Positions 32,782 to 44,177 of a stretch of 64,000 bases of DNA are shown here, in pieces (the stretch's first letter is position 1; the number at the start of each line of letters is the position of its first letter). The stretch is from the NCBI RefSeq assembly GCF_964019385.1, contig NC_088654.1, forward strand, positions 5,291,597 through 5,355,596, in the 5' to 3' direction. Both the position numbers and the translations under genes were made by a program. Origin of the DNA: Sycon ciliatum (lineage: Eukaryota > Porifera > Calcarea > Leucosolenida > Sycettidae). Below the pieces are notes generated by a model. It was not told where the DNA came from, did no database searches, and worked only from the letters and a program-made list of their open reading frames with translations.

Positions 32782-32911
32782 AATAGTTTGAAAACAAATA
32801 ATTAATCCTGGGCTCTCCATTATTCTCTTTCGATTCTTGTTTTTTTTCTAGGTATTTTCTTGGCGTTGTGTGGGTGTGTGCATGTGTGTGTGTGCGTGCA
32901 CAATAATTTGG

Positions 32912-33519
32912 CAACACTGCATGATTGAGATATTGTAATTTGCAGCGTCTGCGAAGAGACCACTTGATTTGAGGATGGTGTTTGTAGGGTTTTTCATGTA
33001 GTGAAGTGGCTGCAGTGGCGCCTCAATACATATTTTTTATCTTGAGAAGTGAATGATGTAAAGGATTAAAGGGAGAGGCCGTTTTCTGGTTAATATTCAC
33101 TGCTTACAGCAGATCCTATGTCTAATTTCGAACTCGATAGGGGATGCCCAATTGGCTGGACTTTAAACAGGGAGTGTTGTCCACATAAAGACTCTTTAAT
33201 CTTTATAGTTGATTTCAACACTGCATGATTGAGATATTGTAATTTGCAGCGTCTGCGAAGAGACCACTTGATTTGAGGATGGTGTTTGTAGGGTTTTTCA
33301 TGTAGTGAAGTGGCTGCAGTGGCGCCTCAATACATATTTTTTATCTTGAGAAGTGAATGATGTAAAGGATTAAAGGGAGAGGCCGTTTTCTGGTTAATAT
33401 TCACTGCTTACAGCAGATCCTATGTCTAATTTCGAACTCGATAGGGGATGCCTAATTGGCTGGACTTTAAACAGGGAGTTTTGTCCACATAAAGACTCTT
33501 TAATCTTTATAGTTGATTT
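32912..33519. repeat. 2 x 304-bp tandem duplication
   Basis: 32912-33215 and 33216-33519 are nearly identical (two differences noticed). Each ends with a block related to the terminal repeats of the surrounding element (AATTGGCTGGACTTTAAACAG), so subterminal sequence was duplicated. Confidence 0.9.
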
Positions 33520-34169
33520 CAAAATTTGGACTCCGTACAGTTGATTTTGGACCAATGGACTCTATATAGGGGTGAAGCCAATTGGCTGGACTCTATACAG
33601 GGAGTGATGTCCATCTAAACTGAGCTCACAGTTGATTCCAATTTTGGACTCTGTACAGTGGATTTTGGACCAATGGACTCTATATAGGGGTTGGACATCA
33701 TATAGGGGCTGGACGCTCTACTGAGTCCAACATATATGATTCTGCCACTTTCACTGCTTTTCGAGCAGAATCTGCCACCTTTTCGAGCATTATCTGCACA
33801 CCCCTAGTGGGAGTTGAGTAGATGAGATCCACCACAAAGTGGTTAAAGCCGGAAAATCCCATTCGCCGCATTCATGCATCCATTCCAAGCTAACACAAAA
33901 CAAGAGAAGTGTTCGCTCCCTTCATCTGAGCCCGAGATTTCATTCCAAATTGACTTGGTAATTGACTGACTGATGACCGCAATCTCGTGCACATCAGCTA
34001 CGACCTGTCGACTACATGTAGTTGGTTATGCTCTCACCGTCCTGTTTCACGCTGATATTTTGGTGTTCACGACGTGTTTGTCGTGCTGGAAACGGAGCGT
34101 CTCTGTAAGTTCGTACCCTTGGTTATCCCACAGTTTGCCCTGGAGAGCACTATCATACCTGCACGGTCA

Positions 34170-34900
34170 CATTCCTAGTGGATCTCCACCTGAAGGGTCC
34201 GTCCCTGATTCACCTGCCGGCTCGTTTGCAAGTGATCTCTCGCAGATGGTGACCAGGGTCAAGTCCCTGAAGCAATCAGAGCACTATCGCTTTAACTCAT
34301 TGCTGCCACAGAGGAGTGAGGCGCTAAAGGACCTCCTCAGCCCATCACAGCACCTGATACTTGGCAAAACTGCAGAGGCGGGGGTATCCAGCTGGATGAC
34401 GGCTGGCCCCTCCGCGACTTGCCGAGCACATGTGTGTGGAGCAGTACTGTCTTTGAATCACGCAGCGACGTATCCTAGAGGGGATTATCCCACCCACACA
34501 ACACGCTGCGTGATCTTCTGGCTAATGCCATGGGCGCTGCTCTACCCATTGTCCGGATTGAGCTCCTCCTTCTGCCGCTGGAGGGTGAGTCGCTCTTCGG
34601 AGCCTCGGCCAATGGAAGAGAAGAAGTCAGGTTGGATATCTGTGCAAGAGGTTTCTGGTCTCGACAGCAGGATACATTTTTGATGTTACGGTGACTCGCC
34701 CATCAGCATTCGTGTTGTCGAGGGGCAACCTTTTGCACAGACGTCTAGGAATGAAAGCCGGAAGAAGAGAGCATACCTATGGATTTTAACAGATGTGCAT
34801 TCACACTTTTGGTCTTCAGCACCAATGGCTTGTGTGGCACGAATGTCTGCGGGCTTTGATATTTTAAAAAGAACTTGGTCGGCTTGATTGTCATGCATCA
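34170..34900 (+). pseudogene. Decayed 3' part of a retroelement polyprotein
   Basis: One frame gives QSEHYRFNSLLPQRSEALKD and GVSSWMTA. After a frame change, PLEGESLFGASANGREEVRL then DICARGFWSRQQ follow, and after a further change FDVTVTRPSAF. The pattern (SSW..; LQPL-GE; ARLDI-A-GFW; FFDV-V) is one I associate with C-terminal regions of reverse-transcriptase polyproteins in cnidarian and sponge repeats, perhaps a PD-(D/E)XK-like fold. At least two frameshifts and several stops are visible. Confidence 0.45.
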
Positions 34901-36524
34901 TTCTGGATTACAGTATTCATTGGTCATTTAAGATACAAGATCTCTTTCGTTTTGGTCAGGTGGTTCGTACTTGTTTCCGCAGTTGCCCGGCCTTGTTTTT
35001 GCGTGGGCGATCCAGGGCTTTATCATTTCTGGATGAGCGCCGTACACGGCCTTTGTAGACGCACCTTCTGGTTAATATCGACCTACTCTACAAGTAGGAT
35101 TGGTCTGGGATTTTTAACCGGCTTTCCAAGTTACGCTATTGCAAATAATGATCTTCTTTGATAGTAGTGACTGCTAAGAATTGCCTGGGTTGACTTTGGA
35201 TTTTTCTTCAATCATCTTTCAGATCACATTATCATGGACTTTCAATACACTTCTTTGGACACCCATCGTACCTGCCAAGTGCTGACAGGGATTTTACCGA
35301 TTTTTTCACGATTATCCAATTTTGGATGACCTCCCGAAAATCACGAATAACTGAAAGTGAGGTGAATTGCTGTGTTTACGATTTTCTGGCATACTGCACG
35401 CAGTTGGGTTAGGATCTCGGCCACAACGGTGAAGAAGAATGGTTACGCACAGTTTGTCCCGGTGGTGGTATGTCTCTGAAATGCTTATTAGCGATGGTAC
35501 ATGTATATTGCACATTTGATTGTATAACTTGTGTAAAATGGGTCTTTCTTGATGAATGACGTCACCAGAAAAAGTTAAAGTGACTAATGGGAAAGAGTAC
35601 ATATCCCGTATTGAAGTAAATCCAGGGATTTTGCACTGACAATCCCGAAAAACACTATCAGTACTTGACAGGTGTGCAAACGCCACTGTCGTCAACACAT
35701 GGAACCCCCACCGACTCTTTGTGGCCATGCCCGAAATGACCTTGCCATAGGTCCAGTGGCATCTGGGATTGCTACCGAAAACTGCATGATGAGCAACAAT
35801 ACCTTCAATAATTATCATCTCTTAGCGGCCACTGGCCATCGCGAGAATAATTATATCAACAAAGTTTTGCCGGAGGATGCACCCAGTGTGATGACAGTGC
35901 TCAACACCACGGAGGCAGAGCGTAATACAGAACAGCAAGGACATCAAGGCTTGTTGGATGCTCAGAGAGTAACCGAGGTTGACGCGCCTTGGAGTGTCTC
36001 AATAAAGGTTTGAAAATTGAAACACACGAATGCAATTGAACACCGAAATCAAAAACTAGAGACTGCTGAGTCCATTCTGTAAACCACAGGTACCATGTAC
36101 TTCAGTAGCAATATGAACACTAAACGCCAGTGGAGCTCATTATATACAAACGAATTGGAGAAGTCGGAAAGCATTCGCGGTTTTGTTGCCGCTTGGCCCT
36201 CACCACACAGGCGCAGTGCTAAACATGGTGTAAAGAAACTCAGCATCTAGAGAGAATCAGTTCGCCTAGAACAATGGCTAATAATATGCAGAGCAGATCA
36301 GCAGACTCCGGGGCAGCGTGTCTAAACAAACCCTAGAAACAAAATGCAAAAGAGGGGACGAAAGGATTTTCGCACAAAAGTGATGCTGGTAACGGAAAGG
36401 CATGAAAAAGTAACCACGCACATGTGTATAGGGCAGGGGCAGCTAAATGGTCTGAACGACGGGATGGGGGAGGGGGGTATGCTTATAACCAGTGCGTGTT
36501 GAAGAGTACTGACAAGGGATCTGC
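34901..36524. other. Non-coding spacer
   Basis: No gene recognised. A 168-codon minus-strand frame (35312-35818) has no motif, no credible composition and no neighbour support. A G-rich run lies at 36464-36478. Confidence 0.4.
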
Positions 36525-36836
36525 ATGCACGGCCTTCAATTAATGGTGGCGACTGCCAATACGCTGAGCATCAGGGAGATGAGAGCGGAGAGCGTCAGCA
36601 TACACGGCCTTCAATTAATGGCCACGGCTGCCAATACGTTGAGCAGCAAAGAGACGAGAGCGGAGAGAGTTAGCATGCACAGCCTTCAATTAATGGCCAC
36701 GGCTACCAATACGCTGAGCTATAAGGAGACGAGAGCAGAGAGCGTCCGCATGCACGGCCTTCAATTAATGGCCATGACTGCCAATACGCTGAGCAGCAAG
36801 GACCCGAGAGCGGAGAGCGTCAGCACTGACGCACCG
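36525..36836. repeat. 4 x 78-bp minisatellite at the end of the GPI-type gene
   Basis: Four units contain CTTCAATTAATGG, CCAATACGCTGAGC and GAGAGCGGAGAGCGT. On the minus strand the unit nearest the gene encodes the last ~21 residues and the stop codon of the exon at 36761-37265. The other three lie in the presumed 3' UTR. 78 is divisible by three. Confidence 0.9.
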
Positions 36837-37265
36837 CTGTCTTCACCGGACGGCGTGGTGGAGCTACGTTCACCATAGTTGAGAAGGGGAACACCGGCCT
36901 TTCCTTCACGCCTGGCGGTGTCGTAGAAGACGTCGCAGTACAGTCCGGAGGAAGTCTTGTTGAACTCCGGAATCGTGACGTTGGCAAACACAAATCCGTC
37001 GCTGTTTGTGTACGTATCGTGGACTTTGAAGCACAGGGATAGGTCGAAGTACTTGTTACCGCGTCGAATATAGACGTCGTCAGCATTAATCGGTCCACTC
37101 ATGATATTGAGATAGGAGACACAGTTCTCACAATACTCTACAGTACGACAGTAGAGGTTTATGGCGTTGGACACATTGAAGACGTTCTGGCAGGAAAGCC
37201 GATTGTAGAAGATAGCGTTCTGTGGACCGCCGTCAGCCGCATAGCTCGCTCGACGTAAGATCCGC
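36761..37265 (-). CDS. Terminal exon of a secreted/GPI-anchored Cys-rich protein
   Basis: The exon starts after a good acceptor (TTTTTCTGCACAG|G at about 37266) and runs to TGA at 36761-36763. It encodes a Cys-rich domain with YC, CENC, FDLSLC and LYCDVFYD, plus N-glycosylation sequons NVS, NVT and NKT. The C-terminus is a small-residue site (GEDSGAS) followed by a hydrophobic tail without a basic anchor stop, typical of GPI signals. The domain is homologous to that in the exon at 47011-47643 (shared FDLSLC and the Cys spacing). The same strand and the missing signal peptide here suggest one gene. However, that exon ends in phase 0 and this one starts in phase 2, so at least one further exon is needed between them. 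Function unknown. Confidence 0.65.
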
Positions 37266-37284
37266 CTGTGCAGAAAAACACACA

Positions 37285-37376
37285 CCGAAACAGGCACACA
37301 CACACAGACACATAGACACACACACGAAGTGACACACACACATGCACACACACACACACACATGCACATACACAAA

Positions 37377-37409
<33 letters not shown>
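37285..37409. repeat. (CA)n microsatellites
   Basis: Interrupted CA arrays directly upstream (minus sense) of the terminal exon, within the polypyrimidine side of its acceptor region. Confidence 0.9.
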
Positions 37410-37410
<1 letters not shown>

Positions 37411-37974
37411 ATGTATACGCACATCACAAGAGAAGAACACAAATCTGCAAATGGACTGGATGTGCACCCACAGATTTTCTCTTATAACAACAATAGCGGA
37501 TCTGATTACGAATGAAACAGATCAGGAGAAGCGCCAGATAAATCTCTAATCGATACAACTGGCAGTCATGTGAATCGACCCCAATGCACACCTGGTCTAC
37601 ACCAAACGGAGCATCGGAAAAGGACCGCAAAGGAAGTTACCTTTTTTAAGAAACTCTTTGTGGTAGCACTCTTAATTTTTCAACTGAAATTATGATTCTG
37701 CTGTATTTTATTGCCGTTGCAATGTCTATTGCTATGACGATGCGGTGCCGGCACTTTTTCTGTCTCCGTCTTTCAGTACTGTATACTCTCTGATGGCCTG
37801 GAGCAGACTTTTGTTAGGGTGTAGGAGAAATATCTTCATTTTTCCGGTTTTGATAATGATAGCACATCAATATACATTGTGGTCATAATGTGTTGGCATT
37901 TGGGCTAATTTCAACAGCAGCCCAATGGTCTGCTCTGTGGGCCATGTGATAAATTTGTTATCGCATGGTTGCTG
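37410..37974. other. Probable intron sequence
   Basis: No exon could be assigned. A minus-strand open stretch (37424-37630) has a hydrophobic segment but no matching domain. Confidence 0.35.
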
Positions 37975-38903
37975 CGGGCCTTATGGCATGTTTATTGCCC
38001 CTCAAGGTTAGCCCTCGGTCCTACGGCCCCCGGGCTAACCTCTCGGGGCAATAATAGAGAGGTTCTGGGGTACGATTTTCCGTGCCAAAATCCGTATGGG
38101 CGCTACGGATTTTTTCCAGGCGTGCTCCATACGATTTTTCGGCACGAGAATCCGTGTGGACTGGCTTTCATACGAACCATGCTTCGTATGGAGATTTTGC
38201 GTCATCGGGTGCAGAAAGATTTTTCGCGTACAAATTTGGTACGAGAAACATCGATTTTTCGCGGGAAGTTTTGATTTCGGTACAAATTTTCAAAATAAAA
38301 AGGCATAGCACGGGAATGTGACGTGTTTGCGATCGTAACCTAGGCAATGACCGCAAACACATAAGTTCCGTACCCCGGAACTTTTCACTGCTCGAAAACG
38401 ACGTATAAAAAATCCGTAGAGCCTCCACGGATTTTGGCACGAAAAATCCTACTCCGGAACCTCCCTAATAGGGAGGTTCCGGAGTACGAGTTTCCGTGCC
38501 AAAATCCGTATGGCCGCTACGGATTTTTTCCAGGCGTGCTCCATACGATTTTTCGGCACGGAGAATCCGTGTGGACTGGCTTTCATACGAACCATGTTTC
38601 GTATGGAGATTTTGCGTCATCGGGTGCAGAAAGATTTTTCGCGTACAAATTTGGTACGAGAAACATCGATTTTCCACGGGAAGTTTTGATTTCGGTACAA
38701 ATTTTCAAAATAAAAAGGCATAGCTCGGGAATGTGACGTGCTTGCGATCGTAACCTAGGCAATGACCGCAAATACATAAGTTCCGTACCCCGGAACTTTT
38801 CACTGCTCGAAAACGACGTATAAAATATCCGCAGCGCCTCCACGGATTTTGGCACGAAAAATCGTACTCCGGAACCTCCCTACTATGCCATAAGGCCCTT
38901 GCA
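37975..38903. mobile_element. Nested palindromic MITEs
   Basis: Three levels are visible. The outer ends GGGCCTTATGGCA (about 37977) and TGCCATAAGGCCC (about 38886) are inverted. Inside on the left is a hairpin (about 38001-38055, TTATTGCCCC..GGGGCAATAA). Two direct copies of a ~410-bp MITE (about 38059-38468 and 38473-38882, period 414) each carry ~35-bp inverted ends (GGGAGGTTCCGGAGTACGA). A and T-rich 3-bp steps (TAA/ATA) separate them, compatible with Harbinger-type targets. Confidence 0.8.
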
Positions 38904-40917
38904 GCCATGTGATAACATATACTTATTACAGCATCTCATAGCACAGTGAGAACACCGGCCAATGGAAAGAGAGAGGGTGTTAACCAACCACGGCAAGGAA
39001 GGAAGAAGGGGAGGAGAAGAAAAAGGAACCGGCATGGATAAGCAGTGATTGCAACAAAATGAGAAATACAAAATCAAAGCAAAGGCGCGACAAGGCTCTA
39101 AAAAAGGCGGACAGAAGAAAAGTCCTTAGCTTCTTGGGGAAGTGCCTAATTATATGGACAAAAATAAACAGCTACTGTGTATGGGCTGAACTGGGCAGCA
39201 GTGATGTACATATATCGTTTTGGCTTGGCCGCAGAAGTCAATTTTGAATGAGAAGCACCTCGGATAGAATGTACATTTTCCCATTCTCTGAGGGGGGGGG
39301 GGGGGGGGAGGGAGGGAGGTATATCTTATCTGATTTCTACTGTAGTACTTGGTCCGACTTGTTAAAATGTGCGCCTCACTTCAAAACTCAAGCATATGTA
39401 AAAAAGGAGCACCTTTACTAAAAAATCAGCCAAGAGACGGTAGATAGATAACTACTGTATCGTTTCTTGGCCTGACCTTCTAGTTTTCGTCGCTGCTGAT
39501 GTCTCAGCGCGCATCTGCAAGTGCATCAACCTGCAAAACGTCGACATTTTTCATCTCTTCCAAGCTACGCTGCGAATCCTTGATATTTTCACTCCATAGG
39601 CACGATTGAGACGATCGATTTCGCCCCCTCCTCGTGCAGTACGACTGCCAGAATGTTGGCTGTCGGTGTTGTTTTCGCCTGACGCTCCCACGATACCTTC
39701 AACTGAGGCGAACAAGTACACAACCACGCATAAAAAAATCACTTATCATCGCCATGTGCCGCGTGCGTGCTGAGTCTGATCTGTGTCGACATGTCATGGA
39801 GTCAGACTATGCGTGCTGTTCCCTGTCTGTTTCACGAATCCACTGCACTAGCCCCGCGGGCCCGGAGACTGGCAGTCTTGTGACGGAGCTTTAGCATTAG
39901 TTTGATGTAGCGATGACGCCTCGCGATCGCGGCTCTGAGGACTCTGCACCATTCACGCAACATACCCGCAGAATAATTCATCCTTTCTGAGCTTCGGTTC
40001 TGCAGCCAGGTTGCGCCTGAAAGGCGACCTTAGCTCAGGGGCGGGTATTTATTTCGATAAAATTCTCGGCGATCTCTTCTGTGATCATATTTCGTCGCCC
40101 GCCGTATCGTGAACGACTGCGAGAGAGATCAGCAAACTGGACGGGGCGATGCTGGTGCTTTCTGCACCAGCATTGCTGAAATTCTGCCAAGGAAACAGCG
40201 ACTGCAGCGATTTCAATCAGCCAGGAGGCACTCGAGAACAATCGGCCAGGAGTTTCTGGTACTCTGTGACAATTCCCCATCGCATTAGGGTGTTGATTTC
40301 AGAACCAGGCCTTCTCTGTGTTGCGCGAGGAGCAACAGGAGTCCTCTGATGACAAATTTTGGACGCAAAATGCTCAATTCGACTAGGATCCCAAGGCGCT
40401 GCCTCCTTTGGAGTTGTAGCCATTTCTTCTTCAACATCACAAATCGACAACTGAAGGACAGTGTTAGGTAGCTGGAAAGTTGAGAGATTATTTGAATTTG
40501 TTCGGTTGACTTTCGAAGCGAAGCGCACATTTTAATAACTCGGACCAAGTACGAAGATATAGCTTGGGGAGATGGAGTGACCTTTGGACAATATGACAAT
40601 GTTTGCTAGCGACTATAATCGAGCAATCGATCGTCAAACTAAGAGTAATCGAGAGTTGAAAATCCACAATCACTTCAGGCATACAATAAAGTCTAAATCC
40701 TCATCAACGGCAGGCTGTGATGTCAGTTCTCTTTCCAACATCTTGGATCTGATCACCAGCGCAGTGTTTTATCATGGGTACGGGATGACTGCCGAAAGGT
40801 ATGCATGATAAGATGGGGGCGCAGTTTTCCAATTAAATAAAGCCTTGCAGGGGCGTACACTGCTCGCCTCCAGGAGTGGTTCCTATGCCAACTGATCAAA
40901 CAAAATTCCACACAATT
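38904..40917. other. Probable intron or intergenic DNA
   Basis: No gene recognised. A poly(G) run lies at about 39293-39308. A repeat-like segment at 38925-39010 (GAGAACACCGGCCAATGGAAAGAG..) resembles 55500-55550 and 3965-4060. A short hairpin with GCTGGTGCTTTCTGCACCAGC lies at about 40149-40170. Two adjacent minus-strand frames (40035-40528) are unassigned. Confidence 0.35.
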
Positions 40918-41437
40918 AGCCCTTGGCGGATTATGCCGGCATAATATTTGGCATAATCTTGGGATTTGGTCCAAAAATTATGCTCCGGCATAATATACGG
41001 ATTCCAACGTGTAAGGTCGGCATAATCTTTCGGTTTAGACAAAAATTATGCTTAGGGGTATAATACAGCATTGTCAGAAAGCCTGCAGATGTTTTTTTTT
41101 AAATACCCCAGTTACGACTCCTTGTCATAGCCCTTGGCGGATTATGCCGGCATAATATTTGGCATAATCTTGAGATTTCGTCAAAAAATTATGCTCAGGC
41201 ATAATAATTATACTGATTCCAACGTGTAAGGTCGGCATAATCTTTCGGTTTAGACAAAAATTATGCTTAGGGCATGGCCGTGTGTGTATGCGTGGTTTCT
41301 CAATCCTCTATGTACAGCGTGAATACATAGTGGAACCAAGCATAATTCAGCATAATTCAGCATATTTGTTGGCATAATTGTGGCATAATCAAAAGCATAC
41401 TTTGACGATTGGCCAAGCATAGTCCGCCAATGGCTAC
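40918..41437. mobile_element. Tandem MITEs rich in GCATAAT
   Basis: TAGCCCTTGGCGGATTATGCC begins two direct copies (about 40918 and 41129, period about 211). An inverted end GCATAGTCCGCCAATGGCTA closes at about 41437. Between them GGCATAAT or its complement recurs at least a dozen times, a candidate array of protein-binding words. Confidence 0.75.
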
Positions 41438-41600
41438 ACACAATTGCTAGTGCTCGTATACGTATCCGACGGAGTTTCTGCATAAACTGCTGGATGTCAC
41501 TGCTACGCATTTTTGACTTAAAAAAGACTCAACTTTGCCAAGGCATTTTTATGGATGTTTTGTTCAGCGGGACGATTTCATGCAGTCTTGAGTCGGGTTA

Positions 41601-41794
41601 CAGTCAACTTCGCCAATAATGACTACGGATATAACAACAATTCGCGAATAACGACAGCATTTCCATGCCCAGAGCAAAGTCCCTTCCAACTGTAATACAT
41701 AATTATAATGGGACTTCGGGTATAACGACACTTCGCGAATAAGGACACTTTTCTGATGCCCCTCGGAGAGTGTCGTTATAAGCGAAGTTGACTG
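41601..41794. mobile_element. pogo/Tigger-like MITE
   Basis: Inverted ends CAGTCAACTTCG and CGAAGTTGACTG with TA on both sides (41599-41600 and 41795-41796). The interior contains repeated TATAACGAC and GCGAATAACGAC words. No coding capacity. Confidence 0.8.
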
Positions 41795-41902
41795 TACAAT
41801 AATATAACTATTCTCGAGAGAACTGCGGTAAAGCTGCCCAAGTTTTGAATCATCTGGAGTAAACATCACACAGGGCAAGCAGAAGCCACCATGGCACGCC
41901 GG

Positions 41903-42345
41903 TCAAAAGACTACCCAGGGAAACTCCTCCAACCCGGCAGGATAGTTGAAAGCGGCGCTGTCTGGACACGCACGATAAACGAAATCCTTCGCCTTCAGTG
42001 GCGCACAATAATTGTCGATGACGGAAATCTTTTCCATGTCCGGCAAATTTCGGGGGAAACAGGGATTCCACTGTGGAAGTACACTTTCAGAATATCCTTT
42101 CCAACACACTACAATGCCACTAAAGTAAGTCTTGGAAGATTCAGCAGCTTCTAACAGCGGTCGCTCTACAGCTTCGCCGACGATTCTGTCCCCTGTGCTG
42201 CTCGTTGCAGACTCCACTTGCAAGGCAGGTGCGTCCGCAATCTCATCTATCGCTTGACCTTCGTCACTGGCTACACGCTTTGCCTCCTGCTCCAAAAAAG
42301 CTCTGAATAGAGCGCTGGCCCTCTGGATGTCGACGCTTCATTTTT
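41903..42345 (-). pseudogene. Possible N-terminal fragment of a hAT-like transposase
   Basis: On the minus strand, MKRRHPEGQRSIQSFFGAGG (about 42340-42280) has the basic-then-SxxxFF start seen in some hAT-family proteins. After a frame change, an acidic linker and a segment ending LEEFPWVVF follow (41903-42295). Similarity is weak and from memory. It could also be an unrelated exon. Confidence 0.25.
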
Positions 42346-43149
42346 CTTTTCCACGAAGCGAAAGCATCGTCAAAAATGTAACCAACTAACGTTACTTTGT
42401 CTAAACAAACTGCAAAGGAAATGACTCTGAGATCGAGGAATTGATGTCACTAGTAGGTCTACATGGTCTTTGTAGAGAATTTGTTGCACCCAGTAAGTAA
42501 CTAACTTAGTTCAGTAGATCTATATTGTGTCACGAAAATGCCCCAGCAGAACTTTTACATCTGACCTACATTTCACCGTCCTCTGACCGTCAGGCGGACT
42601 GCAGGCGCCTAGGCATACATGCACTGCACGCTGGCCAGGATCGAAACATTCTCCGTAGATCTACCCACATCGAAAAAAAATTACTGGTTCCCGGGCATCC
42701 CGGGAACCGCTCTATGTACGCCCCTGCCTTGGAGGTCAGTTCAGCTGGTGTTGTTGATCATGCATGTTTCAATAAAAACTTACTCGAATCTCGGCATTGT
42801 CGTGCCAGAAACAAAGTCGGTGGTCCTGTTAAGACCACAGTCGTTGCACTCATAACGCAGTACTGCAAACGGCTGTGCAGGTAACATATTCCTCGCCTGA
42901 ACAGACGAAAAGAAAAGAGGACAACACCGCATACTGGGCTAGGCATGGCACGTTGTGACCTTTCGCAGCAGCAAAGGATGTCCGCAGCGAGGTAACGTGA
43001 GTAATGCCTAGCAGTGTGTTTCAAAAGTCCAGACCTCTGGTTTCAAAAAACCGTTAGGCCAGGATCAATACCACGTAAAATCTGAGATCACTTTACGCAA
43101 ATATTTTCCGAAATTGGGCATTTGTTATTCAATCACTTAGAAATGTATA
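42346..43149. other. Probable intron or intergenic DNA
   Basis: Nothing recognised on either strand. Confidence 0.35.
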
Positions 43150-43795
43150 ATTAAAATGGAAGAAATCACATGGAAACGAGATATGAAGCAACTACCCACG
43201 ACTGTAACAAGATAATAATCTTTATCCTTCTGCAGTGGATGTGTGGGCGCTATTAGTGGGCGCTGCACTTCCGTATGCATGTCTTGCTCTCATCTTGTTT
43301 TTCCCTCTCTTTTATGTCCTTCTCTATGTTTCCTGGCAAGCTTTGTCTGTGCAGACGCCGAGACCACCAAGGTCGGCTGAGCAGCATGGCCCCGCCACCA
43401 CTTTCCGCATTCATTCGGGAGCATAGTGAAATTTGTAAAAAATAAATAAAAAGCCAGTCAGAAAGTGGGATAAAAGGGCACAAAACTGAAATATTACTGA
43501 TATATTCAACGACCGGAGGCCTAGCTCTCACACACCTTCAGTGCGCAAACCAACAGCGTTCCAGCTTGGAAGGTTGAAGGTTATGGTAGGACTAATGAGG
43601 GGAAGGTGAGCGCAGCGAAAATCTGCCCAAGCTAAGTTCCACATTTCCGGTCGTTGAATATCTCAGTAACATGTCAGTTTTGTGCCCTGTTATCGCACTT
43701 TCTGATTGCTTATTATCTTGTTCCAGTCGTGAATAGTTGCTTCATAACTCGTTTCCATGTGATTTCTTCTATTTTAGCTAATTATATTTATAGGC
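43150..43795. mobile_element. Diverged foldback element with an internal insertion
   Basis: Arms resemble the 3.2-3.9 kb foldback (CAGTCAGAAAGTG, GGGCACAAAACTG, CCAGCTTGGAAGGTTGAAGG, ATGGAAACGAG). Left arm 43150-43220 plus 43450-43600; right arm about 43620-43795, ending in the GGCTCAGTATTCGAAACT leader. About 225 bp (about 43226-43450) interrupts the left arm. Confidence 0.65.
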
Positions 43796-44171
43796 TCAGT
43801 ATTCGAAACTTATAATTATGAGGAAAATTGCGGGAGCTCCCTAGCTGTGTCCGGGGGGGGGTGGGGGGGGGGCATTTTCAAAAGGCCGTCTTATTGCGCA
43901 AATTCTCACTCGAAAACGACTACAATACTCTCCGTGTCTGCTCATAGAAACCCATTCATTGCTGCGCATAGACATCTGTGTATTATACATGTATAGCCCC
44001 ACCCGATCCACACACACAGAGTCATACACCTGCCTGCTTATGAAGGGACGAGAGCGCCCCTCCCCCAGTCACTAATTTGCTTATGAGACCTCCCCCGCAA
44101 ACAAACTGACCTGATAACACATCCTCCCCCCCCCCCCCCCTCCTCTTGCTCAATCATGCACATGCTGGCTC
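43796..44171. other. Spacer with homopolymer runs
   Basis: Poly(G) at about 43851-43870 and poly(C) at about 44127-44140. No gene seen. Confidence 0.4.
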
Positions 44172-44177
44172 TGAGCT

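Larger units (their letters stand above)
30833..33739. mobile_element. Inverted-repeat DNA element of about 2.9 kb
   Basis: Terminal inverted repeats of about 100 bp (30833-30935 versus about 33640-33739) share TATATATG..GGACTCAG, GGTCCAAAATCCACTATACAG and related blocks. Variants of the TGGACTCTATATAGGG word recur subterminally (30880-31025 and 33525-33720). The interior holds microsatellites and two tandem duplications. No transposase domain was recognised, so it is probably non-autonomous. Confidence 0.75.

Noticed and set aside
35312-35818. 168-codon minus-strand frame
   Set aside because: No motif, no splice or promoter context and biased composition; chance frame in repeat-rich DNA.
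40035-40528. Two overlapping minus-strand frames with possible gene character
   Set aside because: They lie in different frames, have no recognised domain, and no convincing splice pair joins them; left unassigned.
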